From assembly GCF_900199545.1 (NCBI RefSeq), contig NZ_LT962671.1:543878-595959 (forward strand): a stretch of 52,082 nt of DNA, read 5' to 3'. Position numbers and translations under genes: made by a program. The DNA is from Raoultibacter massiliensis. Its GTDB lineage: Bacteria > Actinomycetota > Coriobacteriia > Coriobacteriales > Eggerthellaceae. The notes under the pieces were generated by a model, which was not told the origin of the DNA, ran no database searches, and saw only the letters and a list, made by a program, of their open reading frames with translations. This document shows positions 8,878-17,661 of the stretch, piece by piece; the first letter of the stretch is position 1, and each line of letters begins with the position of its first letter.

Positions 8878-9711
8878 ATGGAAACGACCCTTGAACTGCC
8901 ATTGCCGCATCTGTCCAGGGGTCGTTTTGCGTCTATCGGGGCATTGACCGACGAGGCGCTTTTCGATCGCACAGGCATTCGCATCGCATTCACCGAGCGG
9001 ATAGGCGGCGTGAGCGAAGGGCCGTTCGCATCGCTCAACCTAGGCGATCATGTGAACGACGACGCGGCTTGCGTTGCGCGCAACCGTGCGATCGTGGCCG
9101 AGGCTTTCGGTGTCGGGCCCGATAGCCTTGTCGTGCCGCATCAGGTTCACGGCGGTGCCATCGTGCGCGTTGCGGGCTCTTCTGCCGAGGCCGTTTGCCG
9201 GGCGAAGGACGAGGCCGAAACGGGGGCCGATGCGCTCCTGATCGAGGTGTCCGACGTTGCCGCGCTTTTATGCTACGCCGATTGCGTGCCGGTCATCGTT
9301 GTATCGCCGAGCGGGCGTTTCGCGGTGATCCATGCTGGCTGGAGAGGCGTTTTAGCCGGTATCGCGGAAGATGCGGTTCGGCTGCTCGCGAGCCTTGATC
9401 GCGATGATGGATGCGGGGTTGCCGAGGGTTCCATGAACGTCTACATCGGCCCCCATATTCGCCGCGAATGCTTCGAGACCGGCGAGGATGTGCGCGATCG
9501 GTTCGTCGGCCGTTTCGGTGCGGCCTGCGCTCCCGATCGAAACCACGTCGATCTCTCTGCGGCGCTTCGCACAGGCCTTCACGGCGTCGGAATCGAGCGT
9601 ATCGTCGATGCAGACGCGTGCACGGTATGTGAAAACGATCGGTTCTTCTCGCATCGCGCCCAGGGCGGCATAGCCGGGCGGCACGGTGCGTTCGCGGTTC
9701 GAAAGGGATGA
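8878..9711 (+). CDS. pgeF: Peptidoglycan editing factor PgeF (YfiH/DUF152)
   Basis: A multicopper-oxidase-fold protein of the YfiH family, which removes wrongly incorporated amino acids from peptidoglycan precursors. The metal-site residues of the family are present in P-H-Q-V-H-G, C-Y-A-D-C-V-P and H-A-G-W-R-G. At 277 residues it is of usual length. Its stop overlaps the yggS start (ATGA), which shows translational coupling, and the order ftsZ-pgeF-yggS-sepF is typical for Gram-positive division clusters. No clear ribosome-binding site precedes ATG 8878. Confidence 0.93.
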   Translation: METTLELPLPHLSRGRFASIGALTDEALFDRTGIRIAFTERIGGVSEGPFASLNLGDHVNDDAACVARNRAIVAEAFGVGPDSLVVPHQVHGGAIVRVAGSSAEAVCRAKDEAETGADALLIEVSDVAALLCYADCVPVIVVSPSGRFAVIHAGWRGVLAGIAEDAVRLLASLDRDDGCGVAEGSMNVYIGPHIRRECFETGEDVRDRFVGRFGAACAPDRNHVDLSAALRTGLHGVGIERIVDADACTVCENDRFFSHRAQGGIAGRHGAFAVRKG

Positions 9712-10409
9712 GGAAAGTGAGCATTCAGACACGCTACGAACGGTTGGCCGCCGAAATCGAATCGGTTTGCCGCGAGGCGGGGCGCGATCCCGACGAGGTG
9801 GTGTTCGTGGCAGTTTCGAAGACGGTGGGTCCCGACGAGGTGGCGCAGGCCGCAGCGGCGGGCGCGTGCAACTTCGGAGAGAACAGACCCGAGGGCCTGC
9901 TTGAAAAACAGCCGTTGTTTTCCGATGCCGCATGGCATTTCATCGGAAACATCCAATCGCGGCGCATCGGCGATATCGTAGCTCATGCCGATATCGTGCA
10001 TTCGCTGTACCAGCAGCGACATGCCGATAAGATCGATGCGGCCGCACGGGCGGCCGGCAAGGTGCAGGATGTGCTTCTCGAGGTGAACGTATCGGGCGAG
10101 GCGAGCAAGAGCGGCCTTGCGCCCGATGCCGTGGAACCGATGCTCGCTCACTGCCTCGCGCTTCCCGGCCTTCGCGTCCGCGGTCTCATGACGATGGCGC
10201 CGCAGGGCGACCTTCAGCGCGCGAAGGCGAGTTTCGGGGGGCTGCGCGAACTGCGCGACAGGCTCAAATCCGCACATCCCGAGTGCGATGACCCCGCATT
10301 CATGCATGATCTTTCTATGGGAATGAGCGAAGACTGGCGCGAGGGCATAGCCGCGGGCGCTACCATAGTCCGAATCGGGAGAGCAGTTTTCGATGATGCC
10401 TTCGAATGA
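9708..10409 (+). CDS. yggS: PLP homeostasis protein YggS/PLPBP
   Basis: A fold-type III pyridoxal-phosphate-binding protein without a known catalytic activity that keeps the PLP pool in balance. The PLP lysine is in F-V-A-V-S-K-T near residue 39, followed by the conserved N-F-G-E-N-R segment; H-F-I-G-N-I-Q-S and M-G-M-S-x-D-W mark the phosphate site. At 233 residues it is of normal length. It overlaps pgeF by 4 bp and precedes sepF. Confidence 0.95.
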   Translation: MRKVSIQTRYERLAAEIESVCREAGRDPDEVVFVAVSKTVGPDEVAQAAAAGACNFGENRPEGLLEKQPLFSDAAWHFIGNIQSRRIGDIVAHADIVHSLYQQRHADKIDAAARAAGKVQDVLLEVNVSGEASKSGLAPDAVEPMLAHCLALPGLRVRGLMTMAPQGDLQRAKASFGGLRELRDRLKSAHPECDDPAFMHDLSMGMSEDWREGIAAGATIVRIGRAVFDDAFE

Positions 10410-10478
10410 ACGGGCATTTCGCAATAGAAGCAAGACGCCGGACACGCAGCATCCGGCCGAAACGAAGCAGGTGATACG

Positions 10479-11381
10479 ATGGAACTGCCAAGGATAGGGA
10501 AGTCCGACGGGGGAATGCTCAGCGGGATCAAGAGCAAGCTCGGCCTCGGCGATAAGAACGACGGTGCCTACGACGACGAATACTACGACGATTACAATGA
10601 CGATTACGGCGAGGGCTACGAAGAGGACTACGGCGAATACGGCAGCGATTATGCCGACGATTACGGCTACGATGACCGCGCATCGGCTCGATCTTCTCGT
10701 TCGGGCGCTCACAGCGCCTCTTCTCCGCGCCTCGTCTCGATCGACGATGTGCGTGCGAACACGCAGGTGCCCGAAAGCCTGAAGCGCGATCCGCTTCCGC
10801 CTCGGCACGCCACGTCGCCTTCTTCGGCATACGGAGCGGGATCTTCTTCCTACAGCACGCCTTCGGGTTCGGGTTATCGTTCGAGCTTCGGCTCGTCTCG
10901 CCAAGTCGAGCGTGCGGCCGATTATCTTCGAAGCACCGAGACCAGCGATCTGCCTTCGGGCTCCCAGCGTTCCGAGGACTTGAACTCGCTGTTCACCTCT
11001 ACCGCTACGGCGTCGAGCGCCGCTTCGACGACGGCTGGCTCGTCTGCTTCTTCGTCTTCTGCCTACGATCCGTACGAGGCGTATGCGGGATCGGGAGCCT
11101 CCTCGCATAACCCGACCCGTTCGCTCAGCGTCCTCAAACCCGCGAGCTACGGCGAGGTGGAACGCGTTGCCAAGATCGTGAAGGCGGGCGATGTGGTCGT
11201 GCTTTCGCTGCGCAACACACCCGACCACCTGGCCAAGCGCATTCTCGATTTCTCCTTCGGCGTGTCGAGCGCCCTGGATGCGAGCGTCGAATGCGTGGCC
11301 GACAAGGTTTTCGTGATCCTGCGCGGCAGCGCGCTTTCGAACGACGAGCTCATGAGCTTGCGCAATCAGGGCGTGCTGTAA
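10479..11381 (+). CDS. sepF: Cell division protein SepF
   Basis: Membrane tether for FtsZ. The N-terminus has a short amphipathic helix (M-L-S-G-I-K-S-K-L-G-L), then a very acidic Tyr/Asp/Gly-rich stretch (about 27-66), a long Ser-rich linker (about 68-210) and the compact C-terminal SepF domain (about 212-300). At 300 residues it is longer than most SepF proteins because of the linker. ATG 10479 is annotated, but ATG 10515 would place the membrane helix at the very N-terminus as in characterised SepF and is a realistic alternative. Its stop shares a base with the proC start. Confidence 0.93.
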   Translation: MELPRIGKSDGGMLSGIKSKLGLGDKNDGAYDDEYYDDYNDDYGEGYEEDYGEYGSDYADDYGYDDRASARSSRSGAHSASSPRLVSIDDVRANTQVPESLKRDPLPPRHATSPSSAYGAGSSSYSTPSGSGYRSSFGSSRQVERAADYLRSTETSDLPSGSQRSEDLNSLFTSTATASSAASTTAGSSASSSSAYDPYEAYAGSGASSHNPTRSLSVLKPASYGEVERVAKIVKAGDVVVLSLRNTPDHLAKRILDFSFGVSSALDASVECVADKVFVILRGSALSNDELMSLRNQGVL

Positions 11382-12220
11382 TGGCGAAGCTTTCGCAAGA
11401 TACGCGCATCGCCCTTATCGGGGGCGGCAAGATGGGCGAAGCGATCATGGGCGGTTGGATCGCGTCGGACGAAGCCCCCGCGAGCGTGCTTTCTGCGGCG
11501 AACTTCATCGTGGCGAACCCTGGATTGCCGCGCCGCGAGTACCTCGAGCGAACCTACGGCGTCGCGTGCGTCGAACAGGCGACCGATATCGATGCGGCCG
11601 ACATCGTTGTCTTGGCGGTAAAACCCCAAGTGATGATGGGCATGCTCGAAACGATTGCCAACGAGGCCCGATTCGGGGAGTGCCTGTTCGTATCCATAGC
11701 CGCCGGCATGACGACCGAGCGGCTGCTGGGTGCGCTTCCGCCGGGTGCGCACCTTGTGCGCACGATGCCGAACACGCCGTTGCTCGTGGGTGCGGGCGCG
11801 ACGACCGTCTGCGGTTCGTCAAGCGCCAGCGTCGAAGACGTCGAGCTGGTGCGGGCGCTGTTCTCGTGTCTTGGAGCCGCCTTCGTCATCGAAGAGGCCG
11901 ACATGGATGCGACGGGGGCTATCTCGGGATCGGGGCCGGCTTACGTGGCGGCTATGATCGAGGCGCTTACCGCAGCGGGTGCGCGCGAGGGGCTGAGCGC
12001 CGATCTGGCCGAGCGGCTCGCCGTGCAGACCGTGTACGGCACCGCCGAGCTTATCCGAAAGACGGGCCAAACGCCCGAACAGACGCGCCTTGCCGTTTGC
12101 AGCCCGGGCGGATCGACGCTCGCGGCCTTGGCGGCTATGGGCGAAGCGGGGCTTTCCCGCGCTTACGAGGCTGGCGTTGCTGCCGCCGTACAACGATCTA
12201 AGGAGTTAGGTGCATGTTGA
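11381..12220 (+). CDS. proC: Pyrroline-5-carboxylate reductase
   Basis: Reduces 1-pyrroline-5-carboxylate to proline with NAD(P)H. The Rossmann glycine motif I-G-G-G-K-M-G-E-A is at residues 13-21, V-L-A-V-K-P-Q follows, and the family signature G-S-G-P-A-Y-V-A lies near residue 186. At 279 residues it is of normal length. ATG 11381 overlaps the sepF stop (TAATG), which decides the start although the frame is open upstream. Location between sepF and yggT is common in Gram-positive genomes. Confidence 0.96.
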   Translation: MAKLSQDTRIALIGGGKMGEAIMGGWIASDEAPASVLSAANFIVANPGLPRREYLERTYGVACVEQATDIDAADIVVLAVKPQVMMGMLETIANEARFGECLFVSIAAGMTTERLLGALPPGAHLVRTMPNTPLLVGAGATTVCGSSSASVEDVELVRALFSCLGAAFVIEEADMDATGAISGSGPAYVAAMIEALTAAGAREGLSADLAERLAVQTVYGTAELIRKTGQTPEQTRLAVCSPGGSTLAALAAMGEAGLSRAYEAGVAAAVQRSKELGAC

Positions 12221-12474
12221 GCTTCAAGTACCTGATAGCATCGCTGGCCGATGTGTACAGCATGATCATCTTCGTGTACGTGCTCATGTCGTGGATACCG
12301 ACCAAGCGGGGCATCTTGGCTGACATCGATAACGTACTCGCGAAAATATGCGATCCGTATCTGAACCTTTTCAGGAAATTTATACCTCCCCTTGGAGGAA
12401 TGGTGGACGTTAGCCCCATAATTGCACTGCTTGTATTACAATTTGGAGTACGTTTGATCTTGAGCATCTTTTAG
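12214..12474 (+). CDS. yggT: YggT-family membrane protein
   Basis: An 86-residue protein with two hydrophobic segments joined by a short loop holding the conserved S-W-I-P pattern, and a D-P-Y-L-N-L-F-R-K-F-I-P-P segment before the second helix. These are hallmarks of the YggT (YlmG) family, linked to division and membrane-protein organisation. ATG 12214 overlaps the proC stop and follows AAGGAGTTAGG. Confidence 0.93.
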   Translation: MLSFKYLIASLADVYSMIIFVYVLMSWIPTKRGILADIDNVLAKICDPYLNLFRKFIPPLGGMVDVSPIIALLVLQFGVRLILSIF

Positions 12475-12518
12475 GGTATTACCATATGTTCGCAAGGACA
12501 AAATGAAGGGAAATCGCA

Positions 12519-13298
12519 ATGGCTATGACTTCGGCTGATATTCAGAATCAGAGCTTCTCCATAGACCGCAAGGGCTACGACGTCGACGAGGTTGACGTAT
12601 TTCTCGAGCATGTCGCGAACGAACTCGACGAGATGAACGCCTTCATCGACCAGCTGCAGGGCGAACTCGACGATAACAAGTTCGGTGGGTTCGATCGTCC
12701 GGCTCGCAACGTCGCTGCCGCATCGAATGACGAGCTTGCCGAGAAGGATGCCCGCATAGCGGAGCTCGAGCGCCAGCTGGAGGAGAAGAAGGCCGACGGC
12801 AACGCCATCGCCCAGGCTCTCATCATCGCCCAGCGCTCCGGTGACGAGATCATTGCAACCGCCAATGCCGAGGCTGCGCAAACCCGCGCCGAAGCCGAGG
12901 AAGAGGCTCAGCGCATTCTCGATAAGGCGAACAACGAAAAGCAGAAGATCATGGACGCTATCAAAGATCTCGAAGAGGATCGCGAAGACGTCCGCGGCGA
13001 ATATCAGGATCTTCTCAAGGACTTCATCGAATCCGCGAGCAAGAAGCTCGTCGAAATCGGCGGACCCGCTCCCGCGCCCGTTGCGAGTGCCCATGCCAAA
13101 TCGGCAAGCCGTTCGACTACCAAGGCTCAGGCGCCCATCCGCAAGGAGGCAACCGCTACCGCAGCCGCCTACACCACGCCTGCCGCAAGCGCCTCTTCGG
13201 TCGTCGTTCCCACCACCCCCAAGCCCTCGCGGGTTGAGAAGGACCTCTCTGGATTCGGCGATGCCGACGACGGTTTCGAGTTCGAGGAAATCGACTAG
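12519..13298 (+). CDS. divIVA: DivIVA/Wag31-family polar growth and division protein
   Basis: Coiled-coil scaffold that marks curved membrane at septa and poles. The N-terminal DivIVA lipid-binding domain is visible (S-A-D-I-Q-N-Q-S-F-S and G-Y-D-V-D-E-V-D-V-F-L at about residues 18-28). Two coiled-coil stretches follow (about 27-55 and 70-185, rich in E/K/A heptads), then an Ala/Pro/Thr-rich tail and an acidic end. At 259 residues it is of normal size. It closes the division block and is followed by a strong terminator. Confidence 0.93.
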   Translation: MAMTSADIQNQSFSIDRKGYDVDEVDVFLEHVANELDEMNAFIDQLQGELDDNKFGGFDRPARNVAAASNDELAEKDARIAELERQLEEKKADGNAIAQALIIAQRSGDEIIATANAEAAQTRAEAEEEAQRILDKANNEKQKIMDAIKDLEEDREDVRGEYQDLLKDFIESASKKLVEIGGPAPAPVASAHAKSASRSTTKAQAPIRKEATATAAAYTTPAASASSVVVPTTPKPSRVEKDLSGFGDADDGFEFEEID

Positions 13299-13342
13299 TT
13301 GGAACATGCTCGGCGAATGCCGATACGGTAAACGAACATGTG

Positions 13343-13368
13343 ACGCGGGCTTCGGCCCGCGTTTTTTT
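13343..13368 (+). terminator. Rho-independent terminator after divIVA
   Basis: An 8-bp stem (13343-13350 with 13355-13362, TTCG tetraloop) followed by a seven-T run, 45 bp after the divIVA stop. No gene is seen from here to 13471. Confidence 0.9.
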
Positions 13369-13471
13369 GTTTCGATGGTTGGCGGGCTCTCGCCGATAGG
13401 GGTTTTCCCTCGGTTGGGCGGTGGTTTCCTCTATCTTTTTGTACGAAAGTTCTGAAGCTGGAAAAAACGTA

Positions 13472-13502
13472 TTGACGATGACGTAGCGTCATCACGTATC
13501 GT
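13472..13502 (+). promoter_or_regulatory. MerR-type promoter with operator in a 19-bp spacer
   Basis: TTGACG (13472-13477) and TATCGT (13497-13502) are 19 bp apart. A perfect 7-bp inverted repeat GATGACG-TAG-CGTCATC (13477-13493) fills the spacer. Over-long spacers with a centred dyad are typical of promoters activated by MerR proteins, and a MerR gene begins about 105 bp downstream. Confidence 0.6.
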
Positions 13503-13607
13503 TCAGTGCTGTTCGGGTGCTGCCCTTGCGATTGGGTCGCACCCCGCATGCTAAGATGAGATTGCCAAGGCGAAACGCGATCGCGTTCGCCGAACGTAGG
13601 AGAACAG

Positions 13608-14384
13608 ATGACCGATCCGGCATATCTGACGGTAGGGGATCTTGCGCGCCGCGTGGGGGTTACCGTGCGCACGATCCAGTACTACGATCAACAGGGCCTT
13701 TTATCGCCGTCGGCGAAGGGGCCGCAGAACCAGCGTCTCTACACCGAGGAGAACGTACAAGATCTGTACCGCATTCTGACTCTGAAATACCTAGGGCTTT
13801 CCCTTTCGGAGATCAAATCCGATGCAGGCCTTTTCCGCGACGCCTCGGCGTTCCATGCGCTGGCGGATCGGAAGATGGACGATATCGAGAAAGATTTCCA
13901 GGATTTGTTCAAGCGCCTGACAACGATGCGCGCGCTGCTCGAGGCATCCAACGAACCCGATGAGGTCGATTGGGCAACCATGGCGGCAACCATCGAGCGC
14001 AGCCAGGACGACAGCCAGTTTTTCTGGCGGCTTACCTGCATCAACGAAAGCGGACTCACCGAGGCGACCGACGAGGACATCGCCTTGCGCGGGCAGTCCG
14101 TTTCGAAATGGCACGAGCTTATCGCCGATACCATCAGGCAGATGTCGGAAGGCGAGCCGCTCGACAGTCCCGGCAACCGCGATCTTGCGCGCCGCTATCT
14201 CGAACTCGACGAATCCCAGCAAACGCTTTCGGCTAACCAGAACTTCATCCTCATGGAGAACATCTCGCCGCATCACGGGCGCGCACACGGCCATCATGGC
14301 GAAGACGGCTCGTTCGACGAGCTTCGCCAATCAGTGTGCGACCACCTCGATGCGGTCGTGGCATCGTACCAGCAAACGGGGTAG
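13608..14384 (+). CDS. MerR-family transcriptional regulator
   Basis: A 258-residue regulator. The N-terminal MerR winged helix (about 6-75) includes V-G-D-L-A-R-R-V-G-V-T-V-R-T-I-Q-Y-Y-D and the second-helix pattern R-L-Y-T-E-E-N-V. A dimerisation coil follows (about 80-115) and then a long helical effector domain (about 120-258). A His-rich stretch at 222-230 (H222, H223, H227, H229, H230) could bind a metal or haem. It lies upstream of a radical SAM protein and an iron-type ABC importer, and its own promoter looks MerR-controlled, so autoregulation is likely. Effector unknown. An AGGAGA ribosome site precedes ATG 13608. Confidence 0.9.
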   Translation: MTDPAYLTVGDLARRVGVTVRTIQYYDQQGLLSPSAKGPQNQRLYTEENVQDLYRILTLKYLGLSLSEIKSDAGLFRDASAFHALADRKMDDIEKDFQDLFKRLTTMRALLEASNEPDEVDWATMAATIERSQDDSQFFWRLTCINESGLTEATDEDIALRGQSVSKWHELIADTIRQMSEGEPLDSPGNRDLARRYLELDESQQTLSANQNFILMENISPHHGRAHGHHGEDGSFDELRQSVCDHLDAVVASYQQTG

Positions 14385-14474
14385 CGGATTGCTCCTGCAG
14401 CAAGCACGCGGGGAAGCATCCGCAAAATAGGTAATACATTAATTAAAAAGAAGAAGACGAGAGAAAGGCACACT

Positions 14475-15476
14475 ATGATCGTGTCGTGGATGACGACGAA
14501 CCAATGCAACCTCAAATGCGTGCACTGCTATCAAGATGCCGAAGAGCAGCAGGAGCGCGAGCTTTCCACAGAAGAGGGCATGAAGATGATCGACGAGATA
14601 GCGAAGGCGGGCTTCAAGATCATGATCTTCTCGGGCGGGGAGCCCCTTTTGCGCCCTGATATCTTCGATCTGGTATCCCACGCCGCATCGCGGGGGCTGC
14701 GTCCGGTATTCGGCACCAATGGCACGCTCATCACCGAAGAGATAGCGTTGCGGCTCAAAGAGTGCGGGGCTATGGCCATGGGCATCAGCGTCGATAGCCT
14801 CGATCCTGAAAAGCACGACAAGTTCAGGGGACTGGAAGACGCCTACGGCCTCACGATGGCCGGCATCGAGGCCTGCAAGAAGGCGGGGTTGCCGTTTCAG
14901 CTGCATACTACGGTGGTCGACTGGAATCGCGACGAAGTGTGCGCCATCACCGACTTCGCTCAGGAAATCGGCGCCATCGCTCACTACATCTTCTTCCTGA
15001 TCCCTGTGGGGCGCGGCGTCTACATTCAGGAAACGGGCCTCGAGGTGCTTGAGAACGAGGAGCTGCTGAAAGACATCATGCTGAAATCCGCAGAGGTTTC
15101 GATCGATGTGAAACCGACCTGCGCCCCGCAATTCACCCGGGTTGCCAAGCAGCTCGGCGTTGAGACGCGCTTCTCGCGGGGATGTCTCGCGGGGCTTACG
15201 TATTGCGTGATCGGATCGGAGGGCATCGTGCGCCCCTGTGCCTACATGACCGAAGAGGCGGGCGACGTGCGCGAGACGCCCTTCGACCGGATATGGGCAT
15301 CGAGCCCCGTCTTCGAGAAGCTGCGTACCGAAGAGTACAGCGGCGCCTGCGGGACATGCGATTACAAACAGGGCTGCGGCGGATGCCGGGCGCGCGCGGC
15401 GTACTACCACGACGGCGACGTCATGGCGCAAGACGAATACTGCGCCCACGGGCAGAAGCTCGAAGCGGCATCGTAG
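14475..15476 (+). CDS. Radical SAM/SPASM protein, similar to AhbC/AhbD/NirJ haem-pathway enzymes
   Basis: A 333-residue protein with the radical SAM motif C11-X3-C15-X2-C18 (C-N-L-K-C-V-H-C) near the N-terminus, S-G-G-E-P-L, T-N-G-T and S-V-D-S motifs in the barrel, and a C-terminal Cys-rich SPASM region (C-A-Y-M, C-G-T-C, C-G-G-C-R-A-R and a final C) that would hold one or two auxiliary [4Fe-4S] clusters. The layout matches the AhbC/AhbD/NirJ group of siroheme-dependent haem synthesis, but related SPASM enzymes modify peptides, so the substrate is not certain. The MerR gene upstream and iron-type importer downstream are consistent with iron or tetrapyrrole metabolism. Confidence 0.8.
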   Translation: MIVSWMTTNQCNLKCVHCYQDAEEQQERELSTEEGMKMIDEIAKAGFKIMIFSGGEPLLRPDIFDLVSHAASRGLRPVFGTNGTLITEEIALRLKECGAMAMGISVDSLDPEKHDKFRGLEDAYGLTMAGIEACKKAGLPFQLHTTVVDWNRDEVCAITDFAQEIGAIAHYIFFLIPVGRGVYIQETGLEVLENEELLKDIMLKSAEVSIDVKPTCAPQFTRVAKQLGVETRFSRGCLAGLTYCVIGSEGIVRPCAYMTEEAGDVRETPFDRIWASSPVFEKLRTEEYSGACGTCDYKQGCGGCRARAAYYHDGDVMAQDEYCAHGQKLEAAS

Positions 15477-15609
15477 CCGAGTGAGAATCGTCGCGCTCGC
15501 TTGCGTGCCGTGCGCGATGGAAATCGCGGCGTACGGCGCTCCGAATGTTTTTCGGCAGAGCGGGTACGGCATGAGACTGTTTAGAAATACAGCGTTGGAT
15601 GGAAGGGAT

Positions 15610-16635
15610 ATGATGATGAAAACGATGAAACGAGACGCTCGGGTGCTCTTCGCGGGATTGGTTGCGGCGATCGCCCTTTTCTTCGGCTGCGTTGCCCTGA
15701 CGGGATGCTCGTCGCAGGAGCCGGCAGATACGCCGGATGCTCAAAGCGGATCCGCCGGCTCCGATCAGGCAGGCAGCCAAAACGGACCCTGCACCTTCAC
15801 CGATGATACGGGTGCCGAGGTGACGGTTGACAATCCCGAGCGCGTGGTAGCCTGCATGGGCAGCTTCGCGAACACGTGGGAGCTTGCCGGCGGAACGCTC
15901 GTCGGCGCATCCGACGATGCGTTCGAAAGCTACAGCATCACGTCGGCCGATGCGGTGAAAGTGGGCGATTTCTCATCGCCGAACCTCGAATCGATCATCG
16001 CGCTCGAGCCCGATTTCGTCATCATGACAAGCGGATCGGGCGGCCGCGGGGGAGATTCGAGCCAAGCCGATCTCAAACAGAGCCTTGAGGCATCGGGCAT
16101 TCCCGTGGCGTACTTCGAGGTGACCACGTTCGATGACTACTTGCGCATGCTGCGGACGTTCTGCGACATCACCGGCCGCGACGATCTGTACGAGCAGAAC
16201 GGCCAGGCGATTGCCGATGCGATCGATGAGATCAAGGCGAGCGTGCCTGCGGGTGATGAGCCGACCGTGCTTGCGATGACCACGTTTTCGGGCGGCACCC
16301 GCGTGCAGAATTCGTCCACGATGACCGGCGCCATGCTTGCCGACCTCGGCGTGAAGAACCTTGCCGACGAAAATCAGAGTCTGCTCAAGGATTTCAGCCT
16401 CGAATCGGTCATCGAGCTCGATCCCGATTTCATCTTCGTCGTGCCTATGGGCAACGACGATACGGCGGCCCTGAAGAACCTGACCGAGGCGACTGAGGCC
16501 AACCCTGCGTGGGCAACGCTTTCCGCCGTGAAAGACGGGCGCTTCATCACGCTTGAAAAGGAGCTGTTCCTCTACAAACCCAACGAGCACTGGGCTGAAA
16601 GCTACCAGACGCTCTTCGACCATCTGTATGCATAG
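15610..16635 (+). CDS. FecB/BtuF-like substrate-binding lipoprotein
   Basis: A 341-residue periplasmic-binding-fold lipoprotein. The signal peptide ends in the lipobox L-T-G-C (C33). Two lobes joined by a long helix follow, as in cluster A-II binding proteins for Fe-siderophores, haem or cobalamin; D-D-T-G-A-E-V-T-V and P-E-R-V-V-A-C begin the N-lobe. ATG 15610 follows GGAAGGG and gives a normal signal peptide; the open frame extends upstream but adds nothing recognisable. Permease and ATPase genes follow at once. Ligand unknown; some relatives carry molybdate, so an iron role is not proven. Confidence 0.88.
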   Translation: MMMKTMKRDARVLFAGLVAAIALFFGCVALTGCSSQEPADTPDAQSGSAGSDQAGSQNGPCTFTDDTGAEVTVDNPERVVACMGSFANTWELAGGTLVGASDDAFESYSITSADAVKVGDFSSPNLESIIALEPDFVIMTSGSGGRGGDSSQADLKQSLEASGIPVAYFEVTTFDDYLRMLRTFCDITGRDDLYEQNGQAIADAIDEIKASVPAGDEPTVLAMTTFSGGTRVQNSSTMTGAMLADLGVKNLADENQSLLKDFSLESVIELDPDFIFVVPMGNDDTAALKNLTEATEANPAWATLSAVKDGRFITLEKELFLYKPNEHWAESYQTLFDHLYA

Positions 16636-16644
16636 TCTCTCGCT

Positions 16645-17661
16645 ATGAACATGCTCCCTCGCAGGCATACAGGTGCGTTTGCATCCGTCGCCGTCGCTGT
16701 CGTTCTTGCAACGGCGACGGTGGCGGCGTTTCTCGTCGGCTCGTCTTCGGTGAGCCTTGGCGACCTTGTCGCCTGGATCACGGGAGGCGATGTGAGCGAT
16801 GCGGCGAAAAGCATTCTCGTGAACGTGCGGCTTCCTCGCGTGCTCGCGGCATTGCTTTCCGGTGCGGCGCTTGCAGTGGCCGGCGCCATCATCCAAGCGG
16901 TGCTCGACAACCCGCTTGCAAGTCCTAACATCATCGGCATCAACTCGGGTGCGGGATTGTTCGTGCTGCTGGCGGCCTCGGTGTTTCCCGGGCTTCTGTG
17001 GCTGCCTCCGCTTGCGGCTTTCGCAGGTGCGCTTGTGACGGCGCTCGTAATCTTCGGCATTTCCCTCGGGGCGAACACCTCGAGGCTTACGGTGGTGCTT
17101 GCGGGCATCGCCATCACCTCGGTGTTCGGGGCGGGCATGAACACGATCCTCATCGTGAACCCCGATGCCTACATCGGTTCGTCGACCTTTCTCGTCGGCG
17201 GGCTCGCGGGCGTGCTCATGAAGGATGTGCTCTGGCCTGCGGGCTACATCGCGATCGGCCTGCTTGCGGCGTTCGGCGCAGCCGGCAAGCTCAACATCAT
17301 GGCGCTCGGCGATCAGACTGCGCACTCCCTCGGTATGAACGTCAGCCGCACGCGCCTGCTGATGCTCGGACTCGCCGCAGTGCTTTCGGGCGCTGCGGTG
17401 AGCTTTGCCGGGCTGCTCGGGTTCGTGGGGCTCATCATTCCGCATCTCGTGCGGTTCTTCGTCGGGCATGACAATCGGCTCGTTTTGCCGCTCTCGGCGG
17501 CTGCGGGCGCAGCGTTCGTCGTGTTCTGCGACATGTGCTCCCGCGTGCTCTTTGCGCCCTACGAGGTGCCCGTTGGCATACTCATGGCGTTTCTCGGCGG
17601 GCCGTTCTTCATCTACCTTATCCTCAAGAATCGCAAAGGGGGACTCGATGACCGCGGTTGA
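16645..17661 (+). CDS. FecCD-family ABC transporter permease
   Basis: A 338-residue permease of the BtuC/FecCD type, with about ten membrane helices. The conserved N-V-R-L-P-R-V-L-A-A-L-L-S-G-A-A-L-A segment after helix 1, D-N-P-L-A-S-P-N-I-I-G and the late G-L-I-I-P-H-L-V-R are all present. It starts 9 bp after the binding-protein gene, and its last 14 bp overlap the ATPase gene in another frame. Confidence 0.94.
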   Translation: MNMLPRRHTGAFASVAVAVVLATATVAAFLVGSSSVSLGDLVAWITGGDVSDAAKSILVNVRLPRVLAALLSGAALAVAGAIIQAVLDNPLASPNIIGINSGAGLFVLLAASVFPGLLWLPPLAAFAGALVTALVIFGISLGANTSRLTVVLAGIAITSVFGAGMNTILIVNPDAYIGSSTFLVGGLAGVLMKDVLWPAGYIAIGLLAAFGAAGKLNIMALGDQTAHSLGMNVSRTRLLMLGLAAVLSGAAVSFAGLLGFVGLIIPHLVRFFVGHDNRLVLPLSAAAGAAFVVFCDMCSRVLFAPYEVPVGILMAFLGGPFFIYLILKNRKGGLDDRG

